NCBI RefSeq assembly: GCF_000473895.1
Contig: NZ_ASSJ01000006.1
Span: 1-64,000, forward strand
Length of the DNA stretch: 64,000 bases
Source of the DNA: Rubidibacter lacunae KORDI 51-2
GTDB taxonomy: Bacteria; Cyanobacteriota; Cyanobacteriia; Cyanobacteriales; Rubidibacteraceae
Direction of reading: 5' to 3'
Shown in pieces: positions 38,259-47,476 of this stretch. Position 1 is the first letter of the stretch. Every line of letters starts with the position of its first letter. The position numbers and the translations under genes are program-made. A model generated the notes under the pieces. The model ran no database searches and was not told the origin of the DNA. It worked only from the letters and a program-made list of their open reading frames with translations.

Positions 38259-40094
38259 ATGTTTGAACCGCTTCTTGTTAAGGCTTTTTTAGCTGGGATA
38301 GTGAGTGCTTGCTCGATGCCTTTGGGTTCTTTGACCGCACTCTACTGGCGTCCGAACAACCAAATCGTTTCCTTTTTGATGGCCTTTGGAGGAGGAGCAT
38401 TGCTGGCGGCGCTGGTGATCGATCTCGTTGGAAGTGCTACGGAGAAGGGACATTTACTAGAGTTGATAGTCGGCGCGATTGCGGGGAGTTTATTGTTTAC
38501 TGCTGCCAATCGAGCGATCAACCATTCTGGAGGCTTCTTACGCAAACCTTCCACAACCCTCGTTCACTTAACTCAGAAGGAGTCGCGTCAATTTGCAGAA
38601 CACCGATCGCGAGTCAAGCGTATCGATCTGTTTCGGGACTTAGAACAGTCCGATCGACAGAAACTCGCACAGTATTTGCTCGTCGACTACCATCCTTTGG
38701 GGACGGTCATTTATCAGCAAGGCGATCCTAGCGAAAGTCTGTACATCATTGAAAAAGGTAGTGTTACCCTGCATGCTCCAGGTTCCAAAGCACAACTGCC
38801 CACTCGTTTGAGTGCGAACGATACCTTCGGTATGATGGCGTTTCTGACGGGTTGCCCTCACCAGACAGTGGCGATCGCGACAACGGCTCTTAAGCTAAAC
38901 ATCCTACCGCGATCGGATTTCGAATCCCTGCTCCAAAGCTCGCCAAGCTTAGTACGAAATACGGCGTCATTTCTACAAAGCGAAGCCGTTGCAGAATATC
39001 TCCAGAAACGTCACGGACTGGGTCTAGCTCGAGTTAGGGAATGGGTCGGATCTAGCGTGCAGAGCTTGGTTCGTGAAAGTGCTATCCCCCCAGCAGTGGA
39101 AGTCACTCACAAACCCGATGAGTTTATTGACATGGCTCACCGAGTGCGCCGGCTGCCGATTTTCAAGCATCTTCCCGCGGAAGACTTACAAAAAATTGCC
39201 GATCGCCTCATCTACTTACAGCGAGATGACGGTCATATTTTCTTCCAGCCCCAAGAGGCATCCGATCGCCTCTACATCATCCATATGGGGGAAGTGGAAA
39301 TTGTCTACCCCACGCACTACCAAAAACCACCCAAGGTCCTAATTGCAGGTGATGTGTTCGGAGAACTGTCCTTTGTTACGAGCGCGACGCATACGGTAAC
39401 GGCGATTGCTAAAACTGATGTCAGCGTTTGGGTGCTGAGAAAACAGTTTTTCGACGAGATACTGCTTCAGTCCCGAATATTGGAAGACAATGTCAGAGAG
39501 TTTTTGGGACAAACAAAGCTTAAGAATTACTTGCAAACCAGACAAAATTTCGAGCCGGCAAAAGCTGGGGAATGGATCCAGAGTGCCATGGCAACCATGA
39601 ATGCCGGTCACCTCATTCCATCGGTAGCCGCAATGACAAATGCTGTTGAGGAACATAAAAATGCCCCCATGGCGATCTGGTTGGGCTTGTTAATCGATGC
39701 TATTCCCGAAGCCCTGACCATTGGCGCGCACCTGGTGACATCTCCGCTGAGTTCATCCCTGCTTGCAGGGTTATTTATTGCCAACTATCCCGAAGCGTTT
39801 TCCAGCTCCCGGGGAATGAGACAGCAGGGATTCTCGCTTTTCCGAATCTTCTTGATGTGGTCGTCAATTATGTTAATAACAGGCATTTTGGCTGCTGTCG
39901 GCGCCGTCGTGTTTACTGACGTTCCAGACGCGCTCGTCTCGCTGTTGGGGTCGATCGCTGCTGGTGCCATGCTGACAGTCATTTCGGAAACAATGTTGCC
40001 AGAGGCTTATGCGATGGGAGGTTCGGTAGTCGGGCTCTCTACAGTGATGGGTTTTTTGATCGTTATCTCGATCGTCCATTTAGCCCCCCACTAA
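38259..40094 (+). CDS. ZIP-like membrane protein interrupted by two cyclic-nucleotide-binding domains
   Basis: The 611-residue protein starts with about three membrane helices (residues 5-85; FGGGALLAALVIDL resembles a ZIP helix). Two cyclic-nucleotide-binding domains follow, at about 120-235 (YQQGDPSESLYIIEKGSV) and 297-415 (FQPQEASDRLYIIHMGEVEIVY, GDVFGELSFV). About five more helices (470-610) follow. The C-terminal half has ZIP-like TM4/TM5 signatures, LLIDAIPEALTIG and FIANYPEAFSSS, but the metal-binding histidines of HNxPEG are missing. It is therefore a ligand-gated relative of ZIP metal transporters, or a sensor. The cNMP domains lack clear evidence for which nucleotide binds. A strong Shine-Dalgarno precedes it. 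Confidence 0.75.
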   Translation: MFEPLLVKAFLAGIVSACSMPLGSLTALYWRPNNQIVSFLMAFGGGALLAALVIDLVGSATEKGHLLELIVGAIAGSLLFTAANRAINHSGGFLRKPSTTLVHLTQKESRQFAEHRSRVKRIDLFRDLEQSDRQKLAQYLLVDYHPLGTVIYQQGDPSESLYIIEKGSVTLHAPGSKAQLPTRLSANDTFGMMAFLTGCPHQTVAIATTALKLNILPRSDFESLLQSSPSLVRNTASFLQSEAVAEYLQKRHGLGLARVREWVGSSVQSLVRESAIPPAVEVTHKPDEFIDMAHRVRRLPIFKHLPAEDLQKIADRLIYLQRDDGHIFFQPQEASDRLYIIHMGEVEIVYPTHYQKPPKVLIAGDVFGELSFVTSATHTVTAIAKTDVSVWVLRKQFFDEILLQSRILEDNVREFLGQTKLKNYLQTRQNFEPAKAGEWIQSAMATMNAGHLIPSVAAMTNAVEEHKNAPMAIWLGLLIDAIPEALTIGAHLVTSPLSSSLLAGLFIANYPEAFSSSRGMRQQGFSLFRIFLMWSSIMLITGILAAVGAVVFTDVPDALVSLLGSIAAGAMLTVISETMLPEAYAMGGSVVGLSTVMGFLIVISIVHLAPH

Positions 40095-40100
40095 ATCGCC

Positions 40101-40118
40101 GCCAGCCCAAACGCTGGC
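40101..40118 (+). terminator. short hairpin after the ZIP/cNMP gene
   Basis: GCCAGC (40101-40106) and GCTGGC (40113-40118) form a six-pair stem with a six-base loop just after the stop at 40094. No T run follows, so termination is uncertain. Confidence 0.3.
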
Positions 40119-40193
40119 AGCAGTGCGATCGCGGCTCCGAAACAAGCGGTGTAGGCTGAGAGAGCAGGTCTCGCTCGCGTCCGGACTGCCCGC

Positions 40194-41831
40194 ATGATGT
40201 CTTCTCCTCGCGCGATCGCCTTCATCGTCGGTCTTTGCTTTGTGCTCGGGCTGGCAATTTGGCTGATCGGCGCTATTTACCAGCTTTACGTCGAGGTATC
40301 GTTCAGCTCCCTACTGCTGGCAAATCTGCTGCTGTTAGTGGTGCTGGTCTTGCTGGGGCTGCTCGTCGCGGCATTCGTTTACTACTTCAATCAAATTTTT
40401 AAGCCTTCGCAGCGATCGCGCCGGCCTGTAGTACGCGCGCCGGAGAAGAAAGCCGAAGCAGCGGGGGTCACGTTGAAAGCAGTACGGCAACAGGTCGGGC
40501 AAATCCAGGACGAAGTGGCGCGTCAGGCTTTGTGGGAGCGATCGCGCGCGATCGAAGCCAACCTGCAGCGGCAGGATCTGCACGTGGTGGTGTTCGGAAC
40601 GGGTTCGGCTGGCAAAACCTCGCTGATCAATGCCTTGATCGGGCGCGTCGTCGGGACGGTCGGCGCTCCGATGGGGACGACCCAAGCGGGGGCGACCTAT
40701 GCTTTACCATTACCTCGCCTCCGTCGCCAGATCTTCATCACCGACACGCCGGGTATCCTGGAAGCCGGTGTCGCCGGTACCGAGCGCGAACGTTTGGCCA
40801 AGCAACTTGCGACCGAAGCCGATTTACTCGTGTTCGTCGTCGATAACGACCTGCGCCAGTCAGAATTCGAGCCGCTCCAGGTGCTGGCTGCAATCGGCAA
40901 GCGCTCGCTGTTGGTCCTCAATAAAACGGATCTGTACGCCCAGCCAGACCGAGAAGCCGTGTTGGCAAGTTTGCGCGCGCGCGTCCGCGGGTTTATCGCC
41001 CCGCAAGACGTGGTGGATGCCGCAGCCGCGCCGCAACCGATGCAGTTAGCCAACGGTCAGTTCGTGCAGCCGGATGCCGATATTGAGGCAACGATCCGCC
41101 GCCTCGCCGAGGTGTTGCGATCGGAAGGAGAAGAACTGGTTGCCGATAATATTCTGTTGCAGGCACAGCGACTCGGGCAAGACGTGCGCGAGTCGCTCGA
41201 TCGTCAGCGCCGCCAGCAGGCCGAACAAATCGTCGAACGCTATCAATGGATTAGCGCCGGGGTCCTTGCCGTAACGCCTCTGCCGGTGGCAGATATGTTG
41301 GGAGCAGCTGCGGTGAATGCTCAGATGGTGGTCGAACTCGGACGCATTTATGGATGCGAACTCAATCTCGATCGCGGGCGCGAACTGGCGCTGTCTTTGG
41401 GCAAAATGCTGGTCAGCTTGGGCGTGGTTAAAGGTGCGCTGCAATTGCTTGCAACGGCACTGCAATTGTCTGTTGCCGGCTATCTTGTAGGCAAAGCAAT
41501 TCAAGGCGTTACGGTAGCCTATCTGACGCGCATTGCCGGGAAGAGCTTCATCGAGTACTTCCGTCAAAACCAAGACTGGGGCGATGGTGGGATGGGCGAA
41601 GTCGTACAGCGTCAGTTTCGCTTGGAGCGGCGCGACGAGTTTGTCAAAGCCTTCGTGAGCGAGGCGATCGATCGCGTTGTCAAACCTCTGACCGTTGCAA
41701 AGCGATCGCCTGAGGACGCTGAGGAACTAATGTCGCCGGCCGAAAATGACGCGCCTAGTCCCGAACTGATTAGTGAGCTTCTAGTCCATGATGACTGGGA
41801 GCGATCGCCGCAGTCCGACCGCGACTGGTAA
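40194..41831 (+). CDS. membrane-associated GTPase with DUF697 domain
   Basis: The 545-residue protein has two N-terminal membrane helices (IAFIVGLCFVLGLAIWLIG; LLLANLLLLVVLVLLGLL), an Era/Obg-like G domain, and a C-terminal DUF697 domain with hydrophobic segments. G motifs are GTGSAGKTSLINALIG (G1), DTPGILEAG (G3) and LNKTDLY (G4). DUF697 begins near ISAGVLAVTPLPVADMLGAAAVNAQM. Such YcjF/slr-type GTPases are widespread in cyanobacteria; their role at the membrane is undefined. It lies 100 bases after the ZIP/cNMP gene on the same strand, but GC and HIP1 use differ. Confidence 0.88.
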   Translation: MMSSPRAIAFIVGLCFVLGLAIWLIGAIYQLYVEVSFSSLLLANLLLLVVLVLLGLLVAAFVYYFNQIFKPSQRSRRPVVRAPEKKAEAAGVTLKAVRQQVGQIQDEVARQALWERSRAIEANLQRQDLHVVVFGTGSAGKTSLINALIGRVVGTVGAPMGTTQAGATYALPLPRLRRQIFITDTPGILEAGVAGTERERLAKQLATEADLLVFVVDNDLRQSEFEPLQVLAAIGKRSLLVLNKTDLYAQPDREAVLASLRARVRGFIAPQDVVDAAAAPQPMQLANGQFVQPDADIEATIRRLAEVLRSEGEELVADNILLQAQRLGQDVRESLDRQRRQQAEQIVERYQWISAGVLAVTPLPVADMLGAAAVNAQMVVELGRIYGCELNLDRGRELALSLGKMLVSLGVVKGALQLLATALQLSVAGYLVGKAIQGVTVAYLTRIAGKSFIEYFRQNQDWGDGGMGEVVQRQFRLERRDEFVKAFVSEAIDRVVKPLTVAKRSPEDAEELMSPAENDAPSPELISELLVHDDWERSPQSDRDW

Positions 41832-42351
41832 GTAAATCGATCTCCCCCGGTTCGAACTCTTAATAACTTTCCAGGGCACCCAAACAGGCCAGGACATCGA
41901 CGCCGCGTGCGGTCTTAACCGTTCGCGATCGCTTCGAAGCCGGGACTATTGCCAGCGCGCTGCAGATTGGAAGCGGAATTATGGCGAGTCGGCCCGTTGC
42001 GCCACGCAACCGCAAACTCGTGCCAGCCGTTCATCGATAAGATTCCCTTTTCCAACCTATTACAAACGATCGTGGAGACCGGCCGACGGGCTAGGCAAAT
42101 CTGTGATTAGATATTTACCAATGGACATCAGCCCTTGTATAACCTTAAGTCAATGAACCGGATTTGTTGGCTCTGGAACGCGATCTGGACAGTCGCGCAA
42201 ATCGAGCGCATGTTACCAGCAAGATCGCTAGGGTTCTCAGGCGATGGGGTCGCAGAGGTGCCGGATACCGGAGGTATTGATGTCCCAGTTCGTGTCATCA
42301 ACGCACCAGTAGATAACTTTTGGCTCTTAATTTTGATGAGGTAGTTCGAGC
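41832..42351. other. 520-base region upstream of bicA
   Basis: No gene supported. A 13-base match to the dispersed repeat C2 (GCGCAAATCGAGC) occurs near 42190, which may be chance. It presumably contains the bicA promoter; no clear motif was identified. Confidence 0.35.
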
Positions 42352-44040
42352 GTGAGGCTTACAAACAATATCCACTTTCGCAACCTGCGCGGCGATCTCT
42401 TTGGCGGAGCAACCGCCGCGATCGTCGCCCTGCCGATGGCACTTGCCTTCGGTGTTGCTTCCGGAGCCGGGGCCGCTGCCGGCTTATGGGGAGCGGTTCT
42501 TGTTGGGTTTTTTGCTGCCCTGTTTGGCGGTACACCCACGTTGATCTCGGAACCGACCGGTCCGATGACGGTGGTGATGACCGCTGTCATCGCGAATCTG
42601 ACTGCTGCCAACCCCGAAAATGGCTTGGCAATGGCTTTCACCGTCGTCATGATGGCCGGAGTTTTCCAGATGATCTTCGGTGCACTGCGGTTGGGCAAGT
42701 ACGTCACGATGATGCCCTACACGGTAATATCGGGCTTCATGTCCGGCATCGGCGTAATCTTAATCGTTCTACAAATTGCACCCTTTCTCGGACAGGCCAA
42801 CCCTCCTGGAGGAGTCATTGGCACCGTGCGAGCAATTCCAGAGTTACTTTCAAACGTTCAACCTGCAGAAACCGTGCTGGCAGCTTTAGCTATTGCCATC
42901 ATTTGGTTCATGCCCTCGAAACTCAAGCGGATTGTGCCCCCTCAATTAGTCGCGCTTGTCGTCGGCACTGCGCTTTCACTGGTACTGTTCCAGGGTGCTG
43001 AGATCCGGCGAATTGGTGAAATTGCGGCTGGCTTCCCCGCTATTCAGATGCCCACTTTCACCTTCGACCAGCTGCAGCTCATGTTTGTCGATGCGGCTGT
43101 CTTGGGCATGCTGGGCTGCATTGATGCACTGCTGACGTCAGTGATTGCCGATAGTTTGACCCGCACGGAGCACGACTCCAATAAAGAGTTGATCGGACAA
43201 GGGCTTGGTAACCTCATCTCTGGTTTATTCGGCGGTATTGCCGGCGCTGGGGCCACGATGGGCACGGTTGTCAACATCCAGTCTGGAGGACGCACTGCTT
43301 TATCGGGATTGACTCGAGCTGGGATCTTGCTAGTTGTTATTTTGGGGGCGGCAAACTTGGCAGCAATGATTCCTCTAGCCGTTCTGGCTGGAATTGCACT
43401 CAAGGTTGGAATCGACATCATTGACTGGGGCTTCCTGAAGCGAGCACATCATATCTCGTTTAAAGGAGCTGCAATCATGTACGGGGTGATTCTCTTGACA
43501 GTTTTCGTAGACCTGATTGCTGCGGTTGGCGTCGGTGTCTTCGTTGCGAACATCCTCACGATCGACCGGATGAGCGCGCTCCAATCCGAGTCCGTCAAGG
43601 CAATCACCGACTCTGACGACGCGATCCTGCTCGATACCGAAGAAAAGAAATGGCTCGAGCGAGCTAACGGACGGATCTTGCTGTTTCAGTTGAGCGGTCC
43701 GATGATTTTCGGAGTGGCTAAGGCAATCTCTCGCGAACACAATGCTCTTGCCGGTTGCGATGCGATCGTTTTTGACCTCAGCGACGTTCCTCATCTAGGT
43801 GTAACAGCATCTTTAGCCCTGGAGAATGCAATTAAAGAAGCTGTCGAGAAGGATCGCCAAGTCTTCATCACCGTAACCTCAGGGCAAACTAAGCGCCGTC
43901 TTGAGAAACTCGATGTCTTCAACTCAGTGCCTTTGGATCGAGTTTTCGATAACCGCGCAGAAGCGCTTGAGACTGCATTTCAAATACTCTTGCCGTCAAT
44001 GCAAGAGCAACTTCATTCTTCAACGCTGGCAACGAGTTAA
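42352..44040 (+). CDS. bicA: SulP-family Na+-dependent bicarbonate transporter BicA
   Basis: BicA imports bicarbonate with Na+ across the plasma membrane for the carbon-concentrating mechanism. The 562-residue protein opens with NIHFRNLRGDLFGG and keeps the BicA core PTLISEPTGPMTVVMTAVIAN, YVTMMPYTVISGFMSGIG and TRTEHDSNKELIGQGLGNL. A cytoplasmic STAS domain at about 440-545 (LFQLSGPMIFGVAKAI; VFDLSDVPHLGVTASLALE) completes it. The start is GTG 42352. Long identity by memory to characterised BicA makes the name secure. The Na+ gradient it needs would be supplied by the antiporter cluster just downstream. Confidence 0.95.
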   Translation: MRLTNNIHFRNLRGDLFGGATAAIVALPMALAFGVASGAGAAAGLWGAVLVGFFAALFGGTPTLISEPTGPMTVVMTAVIANLTAANPENGLAMAFTVVMMAGVFQMIFGALRLGKYVTMMPYTVISGFMSGIGVILIVLQIAPFLGQANPPGGVIGTVRAIPELLSNVQPAETVLAALAIAIIWFMPSKLKRIVPPQLVALVVGTALSLVLFQGAEIRRIGEIAAGFPAIQMPTFTFDQLQLMFVDAAVLGMLGCIDALLTSVIADSLTRTEHDSNKELIGQGLGNLISGLFGGIAGAGATMGTVVNIQSGGRTALSGLTRAGILLVVILGAANLAAMIPLAVLAGIALKVGIDIIDWGFLKRAHHISFKGAAIMYGVILLTVFVDLIAAVGVGVFVANILTIDRMSALQSESVKAITDSDDAILLDTEEKKWLERANGRILLFQLSGPMIFGVAKAISREHNALAGCDAIVFDLSDVPHLGVTASLALENAIKEAVEKDRQVFITVTSGQTKRRLEKLDVFNSVPLDRVFDNRAEALETAFQILLPSMQEQLHSSTLATS

Positions 44041-44362
44041 CCCAAAGTGAGAGCAGACATGTTTCGGCGAACTGTCTCGGTATTGCTTTGCTACTGGTAA
44101 GTCTGGAAATGGATTTGAAGTTGACGGATAGTGTTTATGCTATGGCGAGATACTGATGTGGAAGCTTGAGTGCGCTCTGGGGATTTATCGCTGCCTCTAT
44201 CTCCCGCCAACTCTCTATGGAAGCAATCGCTCTGTTCGTCAGATGCACTCTGTTGTCCGCTCGTGTCTGCGATAGATTCGCCTAACCTCATTTATCCTGG
44301 ATTGATGAGCGAGGAAACCTTTCGATAATTGTGCAGCAACACCTGAAAAGGAGGAGTACACA
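44041..44362. other. 322-base region between bicA and the antiporter cluster
   Basis: No gene or strong hairpin seen. AAAGGAGGAG lies just before the next ATG, marking the start of the antiporter cluster. Confidence 0.35.
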
Positions 44363-44623
44363 ATGTTAATACTCGATTACTTCGATCTTTCCTTTTCAGA
44401 GATCGATCCGACTTGGGTTGCAGCAAACTGGCTTCTTGCTCGAACCCCATACATGCATCAGAACTTAACTGTTCTCGCTGAAATCTTCTTCGTTGTGAAT
44501 ACAGTCTTACTTGCCATCAAGCTAAAAAGAGGGGTTGCAGTACTTGATGTGCTGACAGCTTTGCAGGGTAGTGAGGTGGAAACAGTCTCTAAGCCGGAAG
44601 AAGACGCTTTTGCTCGGTTCTAG
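44363..44623 (+). CDS. small single-helix membrane protein heading the Mnh/Mrp cluster
   Basis: The 86-residue product has a strong AAGGAGGAG ribosome site. One clear membrane helix (LTVLAEIFFVVNTVLLAIKL) is followed by a short charged tail. I do not recognise a family; it is not one of the standard MnhA-G subunits. Its position, 137 bases before the mnhC-like gene and on the same strand, suggests an accessory or regulatory subunit of the antiporter. It could also be an unrelated small protein. Confidence 0.6.
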   Translation: MLILDYFDLSFSEIDPTWVAANWLLARTPYMHQNLTVLAEIFFVVNTVLLAIKLKRGVAVLDVLTALQGSEVETVSKPEEDAFARF

Positions 44624-44759
44624 AACGGTTCTGGCAAAGCTTTCGAGCAGAATGAGCCGCGGCAGCCAACCTCAAATCCCCTCCCCGAGAAATCACATGG
44701 GTCTTTGGCTTTCACAACCCCGAGCTGGCAAAGACCTGAATTAGTTTCGAGTTACGCAA

Positions 44760-45098
44760 ATGCACGTTCTACAAGCCTGTGTCCTAGCAACGGTATTCTG
44801 TGGTTTCCTCGGCATTATCTTCAAGGAAAACCTCCTGATGAAGATCGTCTCGATGGATGTCATGAGCACTGGCGCGATCGCGTTTTACGTTCTCGTTGCA
44901 GCACGCAATGGAGTCTTCGCACCGATTGCTTCAGACTCGGTCCGAGGGGCTTACGCCGACCCAGTTCCCCAAGCCGTGATTTTGACTGCAATTGTCATTG
45001 GCTTGTCAGTTCAGGCACTTATGCTAGTTGGTGCAATGAAGCTGGCACGAGATACTCCCTCCTTGGAGATTAACGAAATCGAGAAAGACGACGCATAA
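44760..45098 (+). CDS. mnhC: Na+/H+ antiporter subunit C (MnhC/MrpC, NuoK-like)
   Basis: A 112-residue three-helix NuoK-type subunit: helices at about 4-22, 30-48 (VMSTGAIAFYVLVAARNG) and 70-94 (PQAVILTAIVIGLSVQALMLVGAMKL). PQAVILTAIVIGLS is the conserved MnhC/NuoK motif. Length is typical. The stop TAA overlaps the next ATG by one base (TAATG), so it is coupled to the mnhD-like gene. Part of the multisubunit Na+/H+ antiporter of the plasma membrane. Confidence 0.85.
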   Translation: MHVLQACVLATVFCGFLGIIFKENLLMKIVSMDVMSTGAIAFYVLVAARNGVFAPIASDSVRGAYADPVPQAVILTAIVIGLSVQALMLVGAMKLARDTPSLEINEIEKDDA

Positions 45099-46567
45099 TG
45101 AACGAAACTGCTCTTCTCAACACCACAACAAGCGTAATTCTTTGGATTGCATTTCCCTTTATCGCGGGTTTCGGCAGCTTTCTGCTGCCCAAATCGGATC
45201 GGCTTTTAGCCTTTGGAGTTTGCTCGACTTCATTAGTCTACAGTTTCCTGCAAATATTTAGACCGACCTCATTAACTCTAAAGTTGATGGATAGTTTTGG
45301 GGTTACGTTGATTCTTGACTCCCAAAGTGGCTTCTTGGTTTTAACCAACGCGATCGTAACTGCTGCGGTCATTCTTTACTGCCAAGACCGAGGCAAAGAT
45401 GCCTTCTTTTATGCATCGATAATCTTCTTACACGGCAGCATCAACGCCGTTCTGATTAGCGCGGACTTCATTAGTTCTTACGTAGCCCTTGAAGCAGTTA
45501 GTATTGCGGCATTCTTGCTGATCGCACATTCCCGAGCTAAACGCGCGATTTGGATTGGCTTGCGCTATCTTTTTGTTAGCAACACAGCCATGCTTGTCTA
45601 TCTGCTAGGTGCCGTTCTGGTTTATCAAACTCATCATTCCTTTGCTTATGAAGGTTTGAAGGGAGCACCACAAGCAGCAACTGTTTGTATTATTCTCGGA
45701 CTTTTGACTAAGGGGGGTGTCTTTGTTTCGGGGCTGTGGTTACCCTTGACCCATTCCGAATCGGAAACGCCGGTCTCGGCGCTACTTTCTGGAATAGTGG
45801 TTAAGACAGGTGTATTTCCACTCGTGCGCTGCTCGCTCTTGGTAGATGATATTCAGTTAATACTTGGCGTCTTCAGCATTGCAACTGCTTTACTGGGCGT
45901 GTACTACGCGATCCTCGAGCAGGACTCCAAACGGTTATTAGCCTCAAGCACGATCTCCCAGATGGGCTTTGTATTGGCTGCGCCCAGCGCTGCTGGGTAT
46001 TATGCCTTAACTCACGGCTTGGCAAAATCTTCTCTGTTTCTAACAGCTGGAAACCTTCCCAGTCGTAACTTTAAAGAGCTTCGCCAGACACCGATTCACG
46101 TGTCGTTTTGGGTTGTTTTAGTCATTGCAAGCCTTTCAATTTCTGGGTTTCCGTTGTTGGCAGGTTTCGCATCTAAGACGCAGTCTCTCAGTTTGCTGTA
46201 CCCCTGGCAGAAAATAGCGATGAATGTGGCTGCTGTCGGCACTGCGATCGCGTTCTCGAAGCTGATTTTTCTGCCCGTTACGGTAGATCCTAGTGCGTCA
46301 AAAGAACCCATCACCAAACCCAGTTTTTGGGCGAGCATTGGTTTGCTGCTGGCAAGCCTGTTGATGGCGAATTTATTTTATCTCGGAGCGTACACGCCAT
46401 CAAATGTATTGAAATCGCTCGCGATCGTTGCTATAGGCTGGTTGGCACACTGGGTTTATTTTCGTAAACTTGTTTTCTGCATGTTCGGACCATTCGAGCG
46501 GCTCGACCATTTGATCGGGATCGTGAGTGTGATGATGCTTCTATTATTTGGGATGGTGACGGTATGA
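45098..46567 (+). CDS. mnhD: Na+/H+ antiporter subunit D (MnhD/NuoM-N-like)
   Basis: This 489-residue polytopic subunit of the NuoL/M/N family has about 14 hydrophobic segments. The proton-channel segment ILGLLTKGGVFVSGLWLPLTHSESETPVSALLSG is characteristic, with the lysine of TKGG and the PVSALLSG motif. It would carry ion translocation in the antiporter. It is the only large NuoM-like subunit in this cluster. Overlaps with both neighbours (TAATG before, ATGA after) indicate tight coupling. Confidence 0.9.
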   Translation: MNETALLNTTTSVILWIAFPFIAGFGSFLLPKSDRLLAFGVCSTSLVYSFLQIFRPTSLTLKLMDSFGVTLILDSQSGFLVLTNAIVTAAVILYCQDRGKDAFFYASIIFLHGSINAVLISADFISSYVALEAVSIAAFLLIAHSRAKRAIWIGLRYLFVSNTAMLVYLLGAVLVYQTHHSFAYEGLKGAPQAATVCIILGLLTKGGVFVSGLWLPLTHSESETPVSALLSGIVVKTGVFPLVRCSLLVDDIQLILGVFSIATALLGVYYAILEQDSKRLLASSTISQMGFVLAAPSAAGYYALTHGLAKSSLFLTAGNLPSRNFKELRQTPIHVSFWVVLVIASLSISGFPLLAGFASKTQSLSLLYPWQKIAMNVAAVGTAIAFSKLIFLPVTVDPSASKEPITKPSFWASIGLLLASLLMANLFYLGAYTPSNVLKSLAIVAIGWLAHWVYFRKLVFCMFGPFERLDHLIGIVSVMMLLLFGMVTV

Positions 46568-46953
46568 TTGCCTATCTAAGCCTTCTCTTACGACTCGCAA
46601 TTTGGTTTCTGCTTACAGCTGACTTCAGTCTTGCCAATATTACTATTGGATTTTGCGTCGCCCTGCTTCTCCCTCCGAGGTTTGCACCGCCACCCGTCTT
46701 GAAAGAGTGGCTGCGAACGCTGTGGGAAATCATTGTGGCTATCCCTATTGCTTACTGGGAGGCCTTGGAAATGATTTTTCGCCCGCACACACGGGAAGAG
46801 ATTGCCTTAGAACAAGTTAAACCAAATCGGACGCCAGGATTGATTTTTTTGGATATATTCTCAATCACGTTCACACCCAAAACTATTGTTTTGAAGTACC
46901 ACCAAGACGGTTGGTATGAGGTTCATCGCGTACGGAGGACTAAGAGACGTTGA
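46564..46953 (+). CDS. mnhE: Na+/H+ antiporter subunit E (MnhE)
   Basis: The 129-residue protein has an N-terminal hydrophobic region (LAIWFLLTADFSLANITIGFCVALLLPPR), the conserved MnhE stretch SITFTPKTIVLKYHQDGWYEVHRV near the C-terminus, and a basic tail. Start ATG 46564 overlaps the mnhD stop. This subunit is needed for stability of Mrp complexes in other bacteria. Confidence 0.85.
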   Translation: MIAYLSLLLRLAIWFLLTADFSLANITIGFCVALLLPPRFAPPPVLKEWLRTLWEIIVAIPIAYWEALEMIFRPHTREEIALEQVKPNRTPGLIFLDIFSITFTPKTIVLKYHQDGWYEVHRVRRTKRR

Positions 46954-47201
46954 ACTGGCTGATGACGGTAATGATGTTGGCTCTATCCATTCCGATTCTC
47001 AAGGCCGGTCAATCTAGCGACATTTGGGAGAAAACGATCGCTTTTGCCAGCATTGCGACTAAAACCTCGGTCGTAATATTGGTTTTCTCTGTCGTACGAG
47101 ATGATTGGACGATTGGGTTGGTTGGAGTCTTGATTCTCAGCGTAGGCAATGCTGCCCTAATGCTGTTAGCTCATGTTATTCGGAGACTCGATGAACTATG
47201 A
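46950..47201 (+). CDS. mnhF: Na+/H+ antiporter subunit F-like (MnhF)
   Basis: About 83 residues with three hydrophobic stretches and the MnhF-like DIWEKTIAFASIATKTSVVIL. TTG 46950 overlaps the mnhE TGA; ATG 46962 is an alternative. Three-helix plan and position (after E, before G) identify it; sequence alone is weakly diagnostic. Confidence 0.75.
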   Translation: MNWLMTVMMLALSIPILKAGQSSDIWEKTIAFASIATKTSVVILVFSVVRDDWTIGLVGVLILSVGNAALMLLAHVIRRLDEL

Positions 47202-47476
47202 TCGATATTGTTAGCTACTGTCTGCTTGGAATTGGAGCCGTGTTTTGGATCTGGGGAACTCTTCCTCTGGTGGGAAACCGTTCCATCTTATTCAAGCTCC
47301 ACAGCCTCTCGGTTTCGGACACCTTGGGTTCCATGAGCATTATTGTCGGGTTGCTTTTGAAAATTCCCCGCGAGTGGCCTTTACTGTTGCTGGCCCTCAT
47401 CTCGCTAGCAATTTGGAATACGGTTCTTGGCTACGTCCTTGCGTATTGTTCGAGTAGCGAGAAAGGCAATGCTTGA
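47198..47476 (+). CDS. mnhG: Na+/H+ antiporter subunit G (MnhG)
   Basis: The 92-residue three-helix protein has IGAVFWIWGTLPLVGNRSILFKLHSLSVSDTLGSMSIIVG. The segment L-h-x-x-SVSDTLG is typical of MnhG. It overlaps the F subunit by four bases and the next gene by eight, so the set is one operon. Confidence 0.85.
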   Translation: MIDIVSYCLLGIGAVFWIWGTLPLVGNRSILFKLHSLSVSDTLGSMSIIVGLLLKIPREWPLLLLALISLAIWNTVLGYVLAYCSSSEKGNA

